Origin: Kitasatospora sp. NBC_01287
GTDB lineage: Bacteria; Actinomycetota; Actinomycetes; Streptomycetales; Streptomycetaceae
Assembly (NCBI RefSeq): GCF_026340565.1
Contig: NZ_JAPEPB010000001.1
Coordinates: 5,122,501-5,186,500, forward strand
DNA length: 64,000 nucleotides
Direction of reading: 5' to 3'
The notes beneath the pieces were generated by a model. The model worked only from the letters and a program-made list of their open reading frames with translations, searched no databases and had not been told where the DNA came from. Below are positions 52,782 through 62,400 of the stretch, one piece after another. Position numbers and translations under genes: made by a program. The number at the start of each line of letters is the position of its first letter. Within the stretch, counting starts at the first letter, position 1.

Positions 52782-53315
52782 ATGACCGATGTCGCGGAAC
52801 TCCTGATACGACAGGGTGGGCCGGCCGACGCGCCCGCTGTCGCCGGACTGCACGCCGCGAGCTGGCGCACGGCGTACGCCACGATCGTGCCGGCGGCGGC
52901 GCTTGGCGACGGGCTCGCCGAGGAGCGCCGGGAGCTGTGGGCGATCCGGCTCACCGCCGACTACGGCGAGCCCGCGGCGACGCCCGCGCTGCTGCTCGCG
53001 GAGCGCGGCGACGGCGAGCTGATCGGCTTCGGTTACCTGGTCCCGGAGCCGGACGGCCGGGTGCTGCTGGACAACCTGCACGTGCGCCCCGGGCTCACCG
53101 GCGGCGGGATCGGCGCGGCGCTGCTGGTCGAACTCCGCGCCTGGACCGCTCGGACGCATCCGGGCGCCCCGCTCCGCGTGGAGGTGCTGCGCGAGAACCG
53201 CCGGGCTGTCGCGTTCTACGAGCGGACCGGCGCGGTGCGGACCAAGGAGGGCACGACGTACTTCCCGGGGGGCGGCGAACTGCCCGAGTACGAGTACACC
53301 TGGGCGCGGCCGTAG
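52782..53315 (+). CDS. GNAT N-acetyltransferase
   Basis: 177 residues from ATG 52782, with AGGAG unusually close upstream. Typical single GNAT fold: N-terminal I-R-Q-G-G-P-A-D, the acetyl-CoA loop V-R-P-G-L-T-G-G-G-I-G-A-A-L-L and the C-terminal N-R-R-A-V-A-F-Y-E-R-T-G-A. Substrate unknown. Divergent from the TetR gene over 176 bp. Confidence 0.88.
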   Translation: MTDVAELLIRQGGPADAPAVAGLHAASWRTAYATIVPAAALGDGLAEERRELWAIRLTADYGEPAATPALLLAERGDGELIGFGYLVPEPDGRVLLDNLHVRPGLTGGGIGAALLVELRAWTARTHPGAPLRVEVLRENRRAVAFYERTGAVRTKEGTTYFPGGGELPEYEYTWARP

Positions 53316-53343
53316 CTTGCCGGCCCGCGCTGCGAGGGTGGGC

Positions 53344-53391
53344 GGTCGGCCGGTCGGCCGGTCGGCCGGTCGGCCGGTCGGCCGGTCAGGC
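53344..53391. repeat. 8-bp tandem repeat after the GNAT gene
   Basis: About six units of GTCGGCCG, continuing into related GTCAGGCG units up to about 53430. Lies between the convergent GNAT and macro-domain genes. Confidence 0.85.
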
Positions 53392-53433
53392 GGGCGGTCA
53401 GGCGGTCAGGCGGGCGGTCAGCCGGCCCGGTCG

Positions 53434-53916
53434 TCAGTCGTGGTCGTAGACGGTGATCGCGATGCCGCGCGCGCCGAGCCGGCCGGTGATCAGCGGTTCG
53501 ACCTTCTCCCAGCGCCCGCCGGCCAGGCCGCAGCCGATCCGCGGCAGGTGCACCGAAGCGCCGAGCGCGAGCACCGGGTCGGCGAGCCGGGCGAGCGCGG
53601 TGTCGATCGCCGGGTAGCGCACCGGTGGGCCGGAGGAGCGGCCGGTGCGGATGCCACGCTGGCCGACCAGGTTTGCCACCCAGATGTCGGGCTCGACCTG
53701 GACCAGTTGCAGGGCGCCGAGCCCGAAGTCGTTGGCCGCGCGCTCGCGGTGCCAGCGGCGGAACGCGGCCTCGGGCTCGGGCCAGCGGCGGGACAGCGCC
53801 AGCACGAAGCCCTTGCCCCAGCCGCCCAGGTCGTTGCAGACGTGGGCGATCACCTTCGGCCCCTTGGCCTGCGGGCTGGTGGCGTCGCCGCGCAGGTAGC
53901 GGATCGCGCTCTCCAT
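53434..53916 (-). CDS. Macro-domain protein (ADP-ribose-related)
   Basis: 160 residues from ATG 53914-53916. Macro fold of the Poa1p/TARG-like type: start I-R-Y-L-R-G-D-A-T, then I-A-H-V-C-N-D-L-G-G-W-G-K-G-F-V and the terminal L-P-R-I-G-C-G-L-A-G-G-R-W. Such proteins bind or hydrolyse ADP-ribose derivatives (Appr-1''-p or ADP-ribosylated substrates). Its first 67 bp overlap the 3' end of the upstream MFS gene. Confidence 0.88.
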   Translation of the reverse strand: MESAIRYLRGDATSPQAKGPKVIAHVCNDLGGWGKGFVLALSRRWPEPEAAFRRWHRERAANDFGLGALQLVQVEPDIWVANLVGQRGIRTGRSSGPPVRYPAIDTALARLADPVLALGASVHLPRIGCGLAGGRWEKVEPLITGRLGARGIAITVYDHD

Positions 53917-55274
53917 GCGGGCAGCGTAGGACCCGGCGCCGACGGCGGCAGCTGGTTTTCCGGCCCGGCCGCGGGGCGGGAGCCTGACCCGGCCGCGGCG
54001 CCGGAGCCGACGCCGGTCCCCGCCCGGCCTCGGCCGCCCGCTCCCGCCCCGGCCCGCTCCGGCCGCAGGCGGTGGGCGCCGGCCAGCGCGACCAGCAGTG
54101 CGAGTGCGGCCGCGCCGGCCGGGAGCAGGTAGCCGAGGCCGGGGCGCTCGTGCTGGGCGAGCAGCCCGCCGAGCGCGGAGCCCGCGGAGATGCCGGTCAC
54201 GATGCCGGAGACGGCGAACGCCATGCCCTCGTTCAGGGTCGCGGCCGGCAGCAGCCGCTGGAGCAGCGTCAGGCCGCTGACCATGGTGGGCGCCGTCCCG
54301 GTGCCGGCCACGAAGAGGGCCGCTGCGAGCAGGCCGATGCCGCCGCCGGTCCCCCCGCCGAGCACGGCGACCGAGAGCGGCAGCAGGAGCAGCGCGGCCA
54401 GCGCCGCCAGGCTGAGCAGCAACCGCCGCACGGGCGCGGCGGCCTGCGGCAGCAGTCCGAAGAGCAGCCCCGAGACGCCGGAGCCTGCTGCCAGCAGGCC
54501 CAGCAACAGGCCGGCCGCGGACTGCCGCCCGTGCGCGGCGGACCAGGCCAGCGTGGTGATCTCCAGCGAGCCGAAGACCACGCCGGTGCCCAGGAAGACC
54601 GCGACCAGCAGCAGCACGCCGCGGATCCGCAGCGGCGAGCGCGCCCCGGTGGCGGGCGGCGGGGCGAGCGGTGGCTCGGTGCGGCGCTGCGTGGCGAAGA
54701 GCAGGGCGCCGGTGGCGGAGAGCAGGCTGACCGCGAGCAGGCCGGCCTCCGGGAAGAGCGTGGTGCAGAGCAGCATCCCCAGCACCGGGCCGGTCAGGTA
54801 GCAGAGCTCGTCGAGGGCCTGCTCCAGGGCGTTGGCGCGGTGCAGCAGGGCAGGGTCGGCGCGGTGCAGGTGGGCCCAGCGGGCCCGCGCCATGCCGCCG
54901 AGGTTGGGTGCCACCGAGGCGCCGAGGGCCGCGGCGCACAGGGTCCACGCCGGGGCGCCGAGGTGCAGCAGCAGCGGCAGCGAGGCGCGCGGCACGGCGG
55001 AGGCGAGCGCCGCCGGGACGGTGACCCGGCGCTGCCCGTACCGGTCGACCAGCCGCCCGAGCAGCGGCATGCCGAGGGCCACGCCGACCAGGCCTGCGGC
55101 GGCCACGGTGCCGGCCAGCGCGTAGGAGTGGCGGCGGTCGGCGATGGCGGTGAGCAGGCTGACGCCGAGCATCGAGAAGGAGAGCCGGCCGATCAGGCCG
55201 TAGCAGGTGAAGGCCAGTGCGCCGGGCGTGGCGAACAGGCGGCGGTAGGCGGTGAACACGGGGCTCCAGGGCAT
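53850..55274 (-). CDS. MFS transporter (12-helix)
   Basis: 474 residues from ATG 55272-55274. Twelve hydrophobic segments with motif A-like L-L-G-R-L-V-D-R-Y-G-Q-R-R. From about residue 400 the C-terminus is Gly/Ala/Pro-rich and unlike MFS tails; the last 22 codons lie inside the macro-domain gene. This looks like a lost stop codon or frameshift that extended the frame. Likely exporter, substrate unknown. Divergent from a LysR gene. Confidence 0.8.
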   Translation of the reverse strand: MPWSPVFTAYRRLFATPGALAFTCYGLIGRLSFSMLGVSLLTAIADRRHSYALAGTVAAAGLVGVALGMPLLGRLVDRYGQRRVTVPAALASAVPRASLPLLLHLGAPAWTLCAAALGASVAPNLGGMARARWAHLHRADPALLHRANALEQALDELCYLTGPVLGMLLCTTLFPEAGLLAVSLLSATGALLFATQRRTEPPLAPPPATGARSPLRIRGVLLLVAVFLGTGVVFGSLEITTLAWSAAHGRQSAAGLLLGLLAAGSGVSGLLFGLLPQAAAPVRRLLLSLAALAALLLLPLSVAVLGGGTGGGIGLLAAALFVAGTGTAPTMVSGLTLLQRLLPAATLNEGMAFAVSGIVTGISAGSALGGLLAQHERPGLGYLLPAGAAALALLVALAGAHRLRPERAGAGAGGRGRAGTGVGSGAAAGSGSRPAAGPENQLPPSAPGPTLPAWRARSATCAATPPARRPRGRR

Positions 55275-55491
55275 GGGAGCGCGGGCCCTGGGCCCCGGGC
55301 GGAAGCCCCGCTGGGGCCGGCTGGGGCCGGTCGGGAAGCTCCGGGGCAGGGCGGCGCGGCCGGCTGCGGGACCGCCGCGGGGATCGCGCGGCGGCGGTCC
55401 CCAGCCTGGCCGCCCGGCCCGCGGGCGGTCCAACACCTGTTCCGGCCGATTGACGCAGTCCTGTTGTCAATCCCTTGCTACCCTCGCCCGC

Positions 55492-56466
55492 ATGCCCGTG
55501 GACCTGCACCCCCGTCTGCTGCGCGGTTTCGTGGCCACCGCCGAGACCCTGCACTTCGGGCAGGCCGCCGCCCGGTTGCACCTGGCGCAGCAGGCGCTCA
55601 GCCGCGACATCAGGACGCTGGAGCGGCTGCTCGGCCGCCCGCTGTTCATCCGCACCACGCGCAGCGTCGCGCTCACCGAGGCCGGGGAGCGGCTGCTGCC
55701 GCAGGCCCGGCAGTCGCTCGCGCTGCAGGCGCGGATGCTGGCCGCACCCGAGCGCCGGGCCGTGCTGGTGGACCTGAACAGCGCGGTGACCGGCGAGGAC
55801 CTGACGGCGGAGCGGATCCTGGCCGCCGCCCGCGCCGCCGACCCGCGGGCCGAGCTGCTCGCCCGCTACCACGGCGGACTGGCGGCCGGGGCGCGGGAGT
55901 TGCTGGCCGGGCGGTTGGACGTCTCGTTCGGCTGGTTCAGCGGCCTGCCGCGCGCGCTGCGCGACCGGCTCGGGCAGCGCCCGGTGCGGCTGGAGCGGGT
56001 GGCGCTGCTGTTGCCACTGGGGCATCCGCTGGCCGCTCGCAGCGCGATCCGCACCGCCGAGCTGGCGGGCCACCCGGTGGACATCTGCGCCGGGAACCCG
56101 GCCACCACCGAGTGGACGGAGTTCGGCGAACGCCTGCTGGCCGCCCACGGGTTGACGGCGGCCCCGGCGGCGGTTTTCCCGGTCGGGGCCGCCGAGACCG
56201 CGCGCTACCTGGCGCTGCACGGGCAGCCGATGCTGACCACCGTCGGCGGGCCCGAGCTGCCCGGGGTGGTCACCAGGCCGCTGGTCGATCCGGTGCCGCT
56301 CACCCTGGTCAGCCTGGTGCACCGGGGAGGGCCGCCGGCGTCCGAGCTCGCGCTGATCGCCGGGTGCGCCGCCGAGTTGGGCGCTCGGGAGGGGTGGCTG
56401 CTGCGGCCGCCGGCCTGCTGGCTGGCGGCGGCGGACGAGGAGCTGCTCGCGGCGGCCCGCCCCTGA
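55492..56466 (+). CDS. LysR-type regulator
   Basis: 324 residues; the conserved helix-turn-helix starts right at the ATG (L-H-P-R-L-L-R-G-F-V-A-T-A-E-T; F-G-Q-A-A-A-R-L-H-L-A-Q-Q-A-L). An effector domain of the usual two-lobed type follows. Divergent from the MFS gene, so it is probably its controller. The motif T-T-R-S-V-A-L-T-E-A-G is standard. Confidence 0.9.
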   Translation: MPVDLHPRLLRGFVATAETLHFGQAAARLHLAQQALSRDIRTLERLLGRPLFIRTTRSVALTEAGERLLPQARQSLALQARMLAAPERRAVLVDLNSAVTGEDLTAERILAAARAADPRAELLARYHGGLAAGARELLAGRLDVSFGWFSGLPRALRDRLGQRPVRLERVALLLPLGHPLAARSAIRTAELAGHPVDICAGNPATTEWTEFGERLLAAHGLTAAPAAVFPVGAAETARYLALHGQPMLTTVGGPELPGVVTRPLVDPVPLTLVSLVHRGGPPASELALIAGCAAELGAREGWLLRPPACWLAAADEELLAAARP

Positions 56467-56548
56467 GCCGTGATGGGGACGAGGGCCGAGGGGACGGGCC
56501 GGCCGGTGCGCGTGAGTCGACTGCTGGTGAACGCTCTTGATCCGGTGG

Positions 56549-56749
56549 CTACTTGGCGGGAGCGGCCTGCTTGTCCGCGGTCAGCTTGCCGGCCGTGCCC
56601 CAGCTGTCGGTGGGCACCTCGTGGATCCAGACCTGCACGCTCTCGGCCGGGATCTGGTAGGCGTCCACGAAGGCGTCGGTGATCCGGGCGACCAGCTCGC
56701 GCTTCAACTCGACGCTGCGGGGACCCTGCTGCACGGTGACGACGGGCAT
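56549..56749 (-). CDS. 4-oxalocrotonate tautomerase-like protein
   Basis: 66 residues from ATG 56747-56749 (GAGGAG upstream). The second residue is Pro, which becomes the N-terminal catalytic Pro1 after Met removal; M-P-V-V-T-V-Q-Q-G and R-E-L-V-A-R-I-T-D-A-F match the tautomerase superfamily. Acts as keto-enol isomerase, substrate unknown. Same strand as and 115 bp behind the LysR gene. Confidence 0.9.
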   Translation of the reverse strand: MPVVTVQQGPRSVELKRELVARITDAFVDAYQIPAESVQVWIHEVPTDSWGTAGKLTADKQAAPAK

Positions 56750-56864
56750 GATGTGCTCCTCGGTCTTCGCGGCCCGCCCCGGCTGTTCCGGGGCCTCCTG
56801 CCGCCAGGAACAGTTCACCGCGCGGGGGCCGGTGCGACCCAGACCCGAATCACTCTCACTGCTA

Positions 56865-57782
56865 TCACGAATCCTGATCGCCGCTGGTGGGAGCTGGTTC
56901 GGCGGGCACGCAGGCGGAGCGCAGCAGATCGAGGCCCGGGGTGCTCGGACCCTGCCGGAGGGTCAGTGCCACGGGTAGTCGCAGGCCCGGTGAGCGGAAC
57001 GGGACGAAGGCGACCCGGGGCACCCGCATGATCCGGGCGTTGCCGCCGTAGACCACGGTCCACATCGGGGTACCGGTGCCGATCGCGGCCAGGGTGTCCT
57101 GCAGGTTGCCGGAGGTCGGCCCCGGGATCGGCTCGAAGCCCTCGGCCTGGCAGGCGTTCAGCACCAGGTCCACCAGGGCAGGGTTGTTGCGCCGCTCGGT
57201 CAGCCGCAGCGGCAGGGTGGCGAGCTCGGACAGGGCCAGCTCGGCCTGGGTGGCCAGCGGGTGCCGGGCGGGCACGGCGGCCATCAACTCGTCCTGCCAG
57301 AGCGGAAGCTGACGGATATCTGGGGTGTCGGGCCGGGCCGCGCCGCGGACGAAGGCGGCGTCCAGCCGTCCGTCGGCGAGTTGGGCCAGCCGCTCCTTGA
57401 CCGGGAGCGCGACCAGCTCCACCCGCAGCCCAGGGGCCTGGCGCTCGAAGGCATCCAGGATCCGGTCCAGCCGCTGGCCGAGGCCGGTGATGGTGCCCAG
57501 GCGGAAGCTGCCCACCCGTCCGGCCGCCAGGTCGGCGGCCACCGCGCGGGCGGCGTCCTCGGCGGCCAGCACGCCGCGCGCGGCGGGCAGGAAGGCGTCG
57601 CCGGCCGGGGTGAGCCGGACCAGCCGGGGTGTCCGGTCGAACAGCTCGACCTTCAACTCGCGCTCCAGCCGCCGGATCTGCTGGCTGACGGCGGGTTGAC
57701 CGATCAGCAGCCGCTCGGCGGCGCGACCGAAGTGCAGCTCCTCCGCCACGGTGACGAAGTAGCGCAGCTGTCGAAGTTCCAC
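56865..57782 (-). CDS. LysR-type regulator
   Basis: 305 residues from GTG 57780-57782, chosen because the family start V-E-L-R-Q-L-R-Y-F-V follows and GGGAGGGGG lies about 10 nt upstream; a longer ATG frame starts at 57830. Helix-turn-helix F-G-R-A-A-E-R-L-L-I-G-Q-P-A-V-S-Q-Q-I and a two-lobed effector domain. Probably controls the tautomerase gene behind it (inference). Confidence 0.9.
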   Translation of the reverse strand: MELRQLRYFVTVAEELHFGRAAERLLIGQPAVSQQIRRLERELKVELFDRTPRLVRLTPAGDAFLPAARGVLAAEDAARAVAADLAAGRVGSFRLGTITGLGQRLDRILDAFERQAPGLRVELVALPVKERLAQLADGRLDAAFVRGAARPDTPDIRQLPLWQDELMAAVPARHPLATQAELALSELATLPLRLTERRNNPALVDLVLNACQAEGFEPIPGPTSGNLQDTLAAIGTGTPMWTVVYGGNARIMRVPRVAFVPFRSPGLRLPVALTLRQGPSTPGLDLLRSACVPAEPAPTSGDQDS

Positions 57783-57915
57783 CGGCTCTGTCCCCCTCCC
57801 GCGACCGGTTGGGTCCCGGTCCCCGGCCATCCTGCCGCACCGGGCGGCGCCGGGGACCCGAGGGGGAGCGGGTGGTTCCGGAGGGGGAGCAGGTGGTTCC
57901 GGAGGGAGGCGGGGA

Positions 57916-58536
57916 TCAGGCCCGGACGGCGGAGATGTCGAAGCTCAGCTTGACCTTCTCGCCGATCAGCACGCCGCCGGTCTCCAGCGCGGCGTTGTAG
58001 CTCAGCCCGAAGTCGGTGCGGTCGACGGTGGTCGAGCCCTCGAAGCCGAGCCGCTGGATGCCGTACGGGTCGGTCGCGCTGCCGGTGAACTCCAGGTCCA
58101 GCACGACCGGGCGGGTGGCGCCCTTGATGGTCAGGTCGCCGGTCAGCCGGTAGTTGTCGGCGTCGACCCGGTCGGCGGAGGTGCTGCGGAAGGTGATCTC
58201 CGGGTGGGTCTCGACCGCGAAGAAGTCGCCGGTGCGCAGGTGGCCGTCGCGCTGCTCGTTGCCGGTGTCGATGCTGCCCACCTGGATCACCAACTCGGCG
58301 GTGGAGGCGGCCGGGTCGCTGCCGTCCAGGTGGAGCTTGCCGTGGTAGTCGGCGAACTCGCCCCGCACATTGGTGACCATCGCGTGGCGTACCGAGAAGC
58401 CGACCCGGCTGTGGGTGGTGTCGATGGTGTAGTCGCCGGTGAGATGGGCGAGGTCCGGGGCGGCGGACGTGCCGGGGGCGCCCAGGGCGGTGGTGGCGGT
58501 CTCGACGTCGTCGGTCTTGCGGCTGAACAGGCCCAT
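57916..58536 (-). CDS. YceI-family lipocalin-like protein
   Basis: 206 residues from ATG 58534-58536 (GAGGAGG upstream). YceI beta-barrel features: Y-T-I-D-T-T-H-S-R-V-G-F-S-V-R-H, D-P-A-A-S-T-A-E-L, I-T-F-R-S-T-S and D-F-G-L-S-Y-N. The family binds isoprenoid-type lipids. There is no signal peptide, unlike E. coli YceI, so it is probably cytosolic. A palindromic operator lies upstream. Confidence 0.9.
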   Translation of the reverse strand: MGLFSRKTDDVETATTALGAPGTSAAPDLAHLTGDYTIDTTHSRVGFSVRHAMVTNVRGEFADYHGKLHLDGSDPAASTAELVIQVGSIDTGNEQRDGHLRTGDFFAVETHPEITFRSTSADRVDADNYRLTGDLTIKGATRPVVLDLEFTGSATDPYGIQRLGFEGSTTVDRTDFGLSYNAALETGGVLIGEKVKLSFDISAVRA

Positions 58537-58553
58537 GGCTCCTCCTCGGGTTC

Positions 58554-58574
58554 GAAGCCTTTTGTTTAGGCTTC
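58554..58574. promoter_or_regulatory. Inverted repeat in the YceI promoter
   Basis: GAAGCCT-TTTGTTT-AGGCTTC, a perfect 7-7-7 palindrome 18 bp before the YceI ATG, inside an unusually AT-rich stretch (58554-58620) with further TTCAAC repeats (58605-58619). It looks like a MarR-type operator (TTGAA...TTCAA), though no MarR gene is adjacent. Confidence 0.65.
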
Positions 58575-58693
58575 AACTTGTTGGCTCCACTGTAGGCTCT
58601 TTTCGTTCAACCTTCAACCATGTGCGGCGTCGACATCGCGCCATTCCGCGCCGGGCCGCCCGGGCGGGCGGTGCCCGGGCGGGCGGCCGTGGA

Positions 58694-59233
58694 TCAGGCC
58701 TCGGCGCCGACCGCCGCCACCGGCTCGAAGGCCGTCCGCCCGTCCAGCGTCTCGCGGATGATGTCGGCGTGACCGCAGTGGCGGCCGACCTCCGCGATCA
58801 GGTGGAGCAGGATCCAGCGGGCCGTGCGCCGGCTGTTCTCCGGGAACCACGGGGCCTTGGGCAGTGCGGCGTCCACCTCCAGGTCGGGCAGGCCGTTGAT
58901 GATCTCCTCGGTCTCGGCCTCGACGTCCGCGTAGGCCTTCAGCCACTGCTCCAGGGTCTCGCCCGGCAGCAGGCGGAACTGCTCGGCCCACTGCTCCGGA
59001 CTGCCGGCCCGGTCGACCGGGCGGCCCATCAGGATGCCGACGATCCAGGTCCGCTCGCAGAACACGGCGTGCTTCACCAGGCCGGCCAGGCAGAGCGTAC
59101 TGGCGGTGGGCGCGGCACTGGCCTGCTCGTCCGTCAGGCCGTGCACGGCCCGGCGGAGGGCGGCGCGCTGGGCGGCGAGGAAGGCGAGGAAGGCATCGCG
59201 TTCGCTGTTCTCGGCGCGGACAACGGTGGTCAT
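58694..59233 (-). CDS. DinB/DUF664-family protein
   Basis: 179 residues from ATG 59231-59233. A four-helix DinB-type bundle: L-C-L-A-G-L-V-K-H-A-V-F-C-E-R-T-W in helix 2 (metal His) and the C-terminal H-L-I-A-E-V-G-R-H-C-G-H-A-D with two more metal His. Mycothiol-dependent transferases belong to this superfamily. The frame is open further upstream but only as low-complexity sequence. Confidence 0.88.
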   Translation of the reverse strand: MTTVVRAENSERDAFLAFLAAQRAALRRAVHGLTDEQASAAPTASTLCLAGLVKHAVFCERTWIVGILMGRPVDRAGSPEQWAEQFRLLPGETLEQWLKAYADVEAETEEIINGLPDLEVDAALPKAPWFPENSRRTARWILLHLIAEVGRHCGHADIIRETLDGRTAFEPVAAVGAEA

Positions 59234-59473
59234 GGCGGCGGCCTTTCGTCGGGGTCGGCTGGTGCGGGGTGGTCGTCGCGGGGCGCGCGTGGTGGGGCGG
59301 CCCATGGGGGGCGGCCCGTCGCGGGACCGCCCGTCGTAGGGCTGCCCGTCCTCGGGCCGTCCCTTCGACAGAACCGACGCTATCGACGATTGCGGACAGG
59401 TTCCGTCCTCGATGGCCACGGGTTGTCCGGAGGTGCTGTCGCAGGTCCTGGCTAGGCTGCGAGGGGGTGTCCG

Positions 59474-62400
59474 GTGGGACGCGTCCGGCTGGAAGTGCTC
59501 GGTGAGTGGCGGAGGAGGTGGCCGGGAGCGGTGTTCGCGGTGCACGCGCTGTGGCGCGGGCCCCAGGGTGGGCGGCTGGCCCTCTGGGCCGAGGACGCGC
59601 GGGCGCTCGGCCGACCGCGCGAGGCGGTGCGCTACCCGGCTGCCGGCGCTGATGGGACCGGCCGGGCTGGTGAGGGCGCCAGCGCTGGTGGAGTGGCCGG
59701 GTCCGGTGGAGCGGTCGGGTCCGGTGGGGTGGCCGGGGCTGGTGGAGCTGCTGGGGCCGGTGGGGCGGCGCGGCCGCATCCGTACGCCTGCTCAGCCGCG
59801 CTGCTCGCCCGAGTGCTCGGCGGTATCGGCCCCGGGCTGGAGTGGCTGGCCGGGCAGGCGGCCGAGCGCTGGGCCACGCTGACCCTGCCCTCGCTCAGCG
59901 GCACGCCCACGCCGTCGCCCGAGCTGCTCGGGGGTGGGGCGCCGAGCGGGGTGTCGCTGCACGCCTGGCGAGTGCCCGCGCTGGTCTTCGAGCCGACCGA
60001 GGCCGCTCAGCTGCTGGGTGAACTCTTCGACCCGCGCTGGGCGCTGACCAGTGCGGAGCTCGACGGCCAGGGCCGGGTCGATGTCGCCTACGGTGCCTCG
60101 CTGCGCTGGTTCACCGCCGTGCACGACCTGGCCTGGCGACTGGCCGGGCGGGGCCAGGTGCTGCCCGCGCTGGTCCGGTTGGACGGTGAGCCCTACGCGC
60201 GCTGGCAGCCCGTGCTGGGCGCCGCCGACCGGCGCGAGGCGAGCGCCTTGGCGGCCGGCTGCCCGGCGGTGGCCAGGGCCGGGCGACCGGGCGCGGTGCT
60301 GCTGGCCGAGGCCCTGGAGACGCTGACCGACCGCGAGGTCCGGGCGACCCTGGCCGACCACCCCGGCGCGCTGCGGCTGCCCCGGGGTGTCGGGGCGGCC
60401 GGCGACCCAGACGACCTGGTGGCCGAGCGCTGGTTCGCGGCGCTCGGCGCGGGGGACGGTCGGCTGGCGGTGGCGCCGGGTGTCTCGGCGGCGGCGCTCG
60501 ACCGGTTCGCGGCGCGGCTGGCCGCCTGGCACGGCTCAGGGGGCCCCGAGGAACCGGCGGTCCGGCTCTGCTTCCGGCTGGTCGAGCCGCTCGGCCCCGA
60601 TCCAGGGGATCCCGAGGGGCGCACCTCCGACGACCACTGGCGGCTGGACTTCCTGCTGCAGGCCGCCGCGGAGCCCTCGCTGCTGGTGACCGCCACGGAC
60701 CTGTGGGCCGGCGGCGCGGCGGTGGCCGCCTTCGCCCGTACGGTCGAGGACCCGCAGGGCGCCTACCTGGCGGAGCTGGACCGGGCCGTGCGGTGCCGGA
60801 GCGAGCTGCGCCAGGCGATGCGCTCCGCCCGCCCGGCCGGGCTGACGCTGGACCGGGAGGGCGCCCTGGACTTCCTGCGGGCGGCGGCTCCGGTGCTCAC
60901 GGAGGCGGGCTTCGGGGTTCTGCTGCCCACCTGGTGGCAGCGGCGGCCGCAGCTGGGCATGGCCCTCGCGGTCAGCGGGGCGGCCGCGGGCCCGCCGACC
61001 GGCGCGGCCGCGGGGCGGACCGCGGGCGCGCTGCCGCCCGACGGGCGGCCCTGGCTCGACCGGGACGCCGTGCTCGCCTTCCAGTGGCAGCTGGCGCTGG
61101 ACGGCGAGCAGCTCACCGCCCAGGAACTCGCCGACCTGGCAGCGGCCAAGCGCGGCCTGGTCCGGGTGCGTGGTCAGTGGATCGAGGTGGACAGCCGCCA
61201 GATCGCCGCCGCCGTCGACTTCCTCTCCCGGCAGGGGGTCGGGGAGAGCACCCCGGGGCGGCTGCTCCGGTTGATCCTTGACCCGGGGGCGATGGTCGCC
61301 GGGCTGCCGATCGGCGCGATCAGGGCTGCTGGGGTCTTCGGCGGGTTGCTCGGTGGTGGTGGTGGCAGTGGCGGCGGTGGTGGCGGTGCTGAGGGGCGCG
61401 GGCCCGTGGTGGTGCCGCTGCCCGATGACTTCGGCGCCACGCTGCGCCCGTACCAGGAGCGGGGCGTGGCCTGGCTGCGCTCGTTGAGCCGGCTGGGCCT
61501 GGGCGCGGTGCTGGCCGACGACATGGGCCTGGGCAAGACCGTGCAGGCCCTGGCCCTGCTCGCCGCGGAGCACCTGGAGCACGCGGAACAACTGGAGCAG
61601 CTGGAGCAGGCAGGCCAGGCAGGCCAGGCAGGCCGGGGCGCGGCGGCTGCTCCCGGCCCGACGCTGCTCGTCTGCCCGACCTCGCTGGTCGCCAACTGGC
61701 GGCGCGAGGCGGCCAGGTTCGCGCCGATGCTGCGGGTGCACGTGCGGCACGGCGCCGACCGCCCCACCGGCGACGCGCTGCCGACCGCCGTGGGTGCGGC
61801 CGACCTGGTGATCACCACGTACGGCCTGGTCCAGCGCGACGCTCCCGAGCTGCGCCGGATCGCCTGGCGCCGAGTGATCGCCGACGAGGCGCAGAACATC
61901 AAGAACAGCGCCACCGCCCAGTCCCGGGCGCTGCGTTCGATCCCGGCCGAGCACCGGATCGCGCTCACCGGCACGCCGGTGGAGAACCGTCTCGCCGACC
62001 TGCACGCGATCCTGGACTTCGCCAACCCCGGCCTGCTCGGCTCGGCGGCGGCCTTCAAGGAGCGGTACGCGATCCCCGTCGAGCAGCACGCCAGCGCTGG
62101 CCGGATGGCCGAACTGCGGCGCAGGACGAGCCCGTTCGTACTGCGCCGACGCAAGGACGACCCGGCGGTGGCCGTCGCGCTGCCGGCCAAGGAGGAGATG
62201 ACCGTCTGGTGCACGCTGACCGCCGAACAGGCGGGCCTCTACCAGGCGGTGGTCGCCGACCTGCTGGACCGGCTGAACGGGATCAAGGGCGTGCAGCGCA
62301 AGGGGGCGGTGCTCGGCGCGCTCGGCAAGCTCAAGCAGGTCTGCAACCACCCCGCCCAACTGCTGCACGACGGATCGGCGGTGGCCGGTCGCTCCGGCAA

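Noticed and set aside
53344..53433. The 8-bp GTCGGCCG array as origin or CRISPR-like element
   Set aside because: Simple slippage-type repeat between convergent genes; no DnaA boxes or spacers.
53434..56322. A 962-codon open frame on the minus strand
   Set aside because: Only its last 160 codons (macro domain) are real. The rest runs opposite to or out of frame with the MFS and LysR genes and is Arg/Gly/Pro-rich, as expected for stop-poor high-GC DNA.
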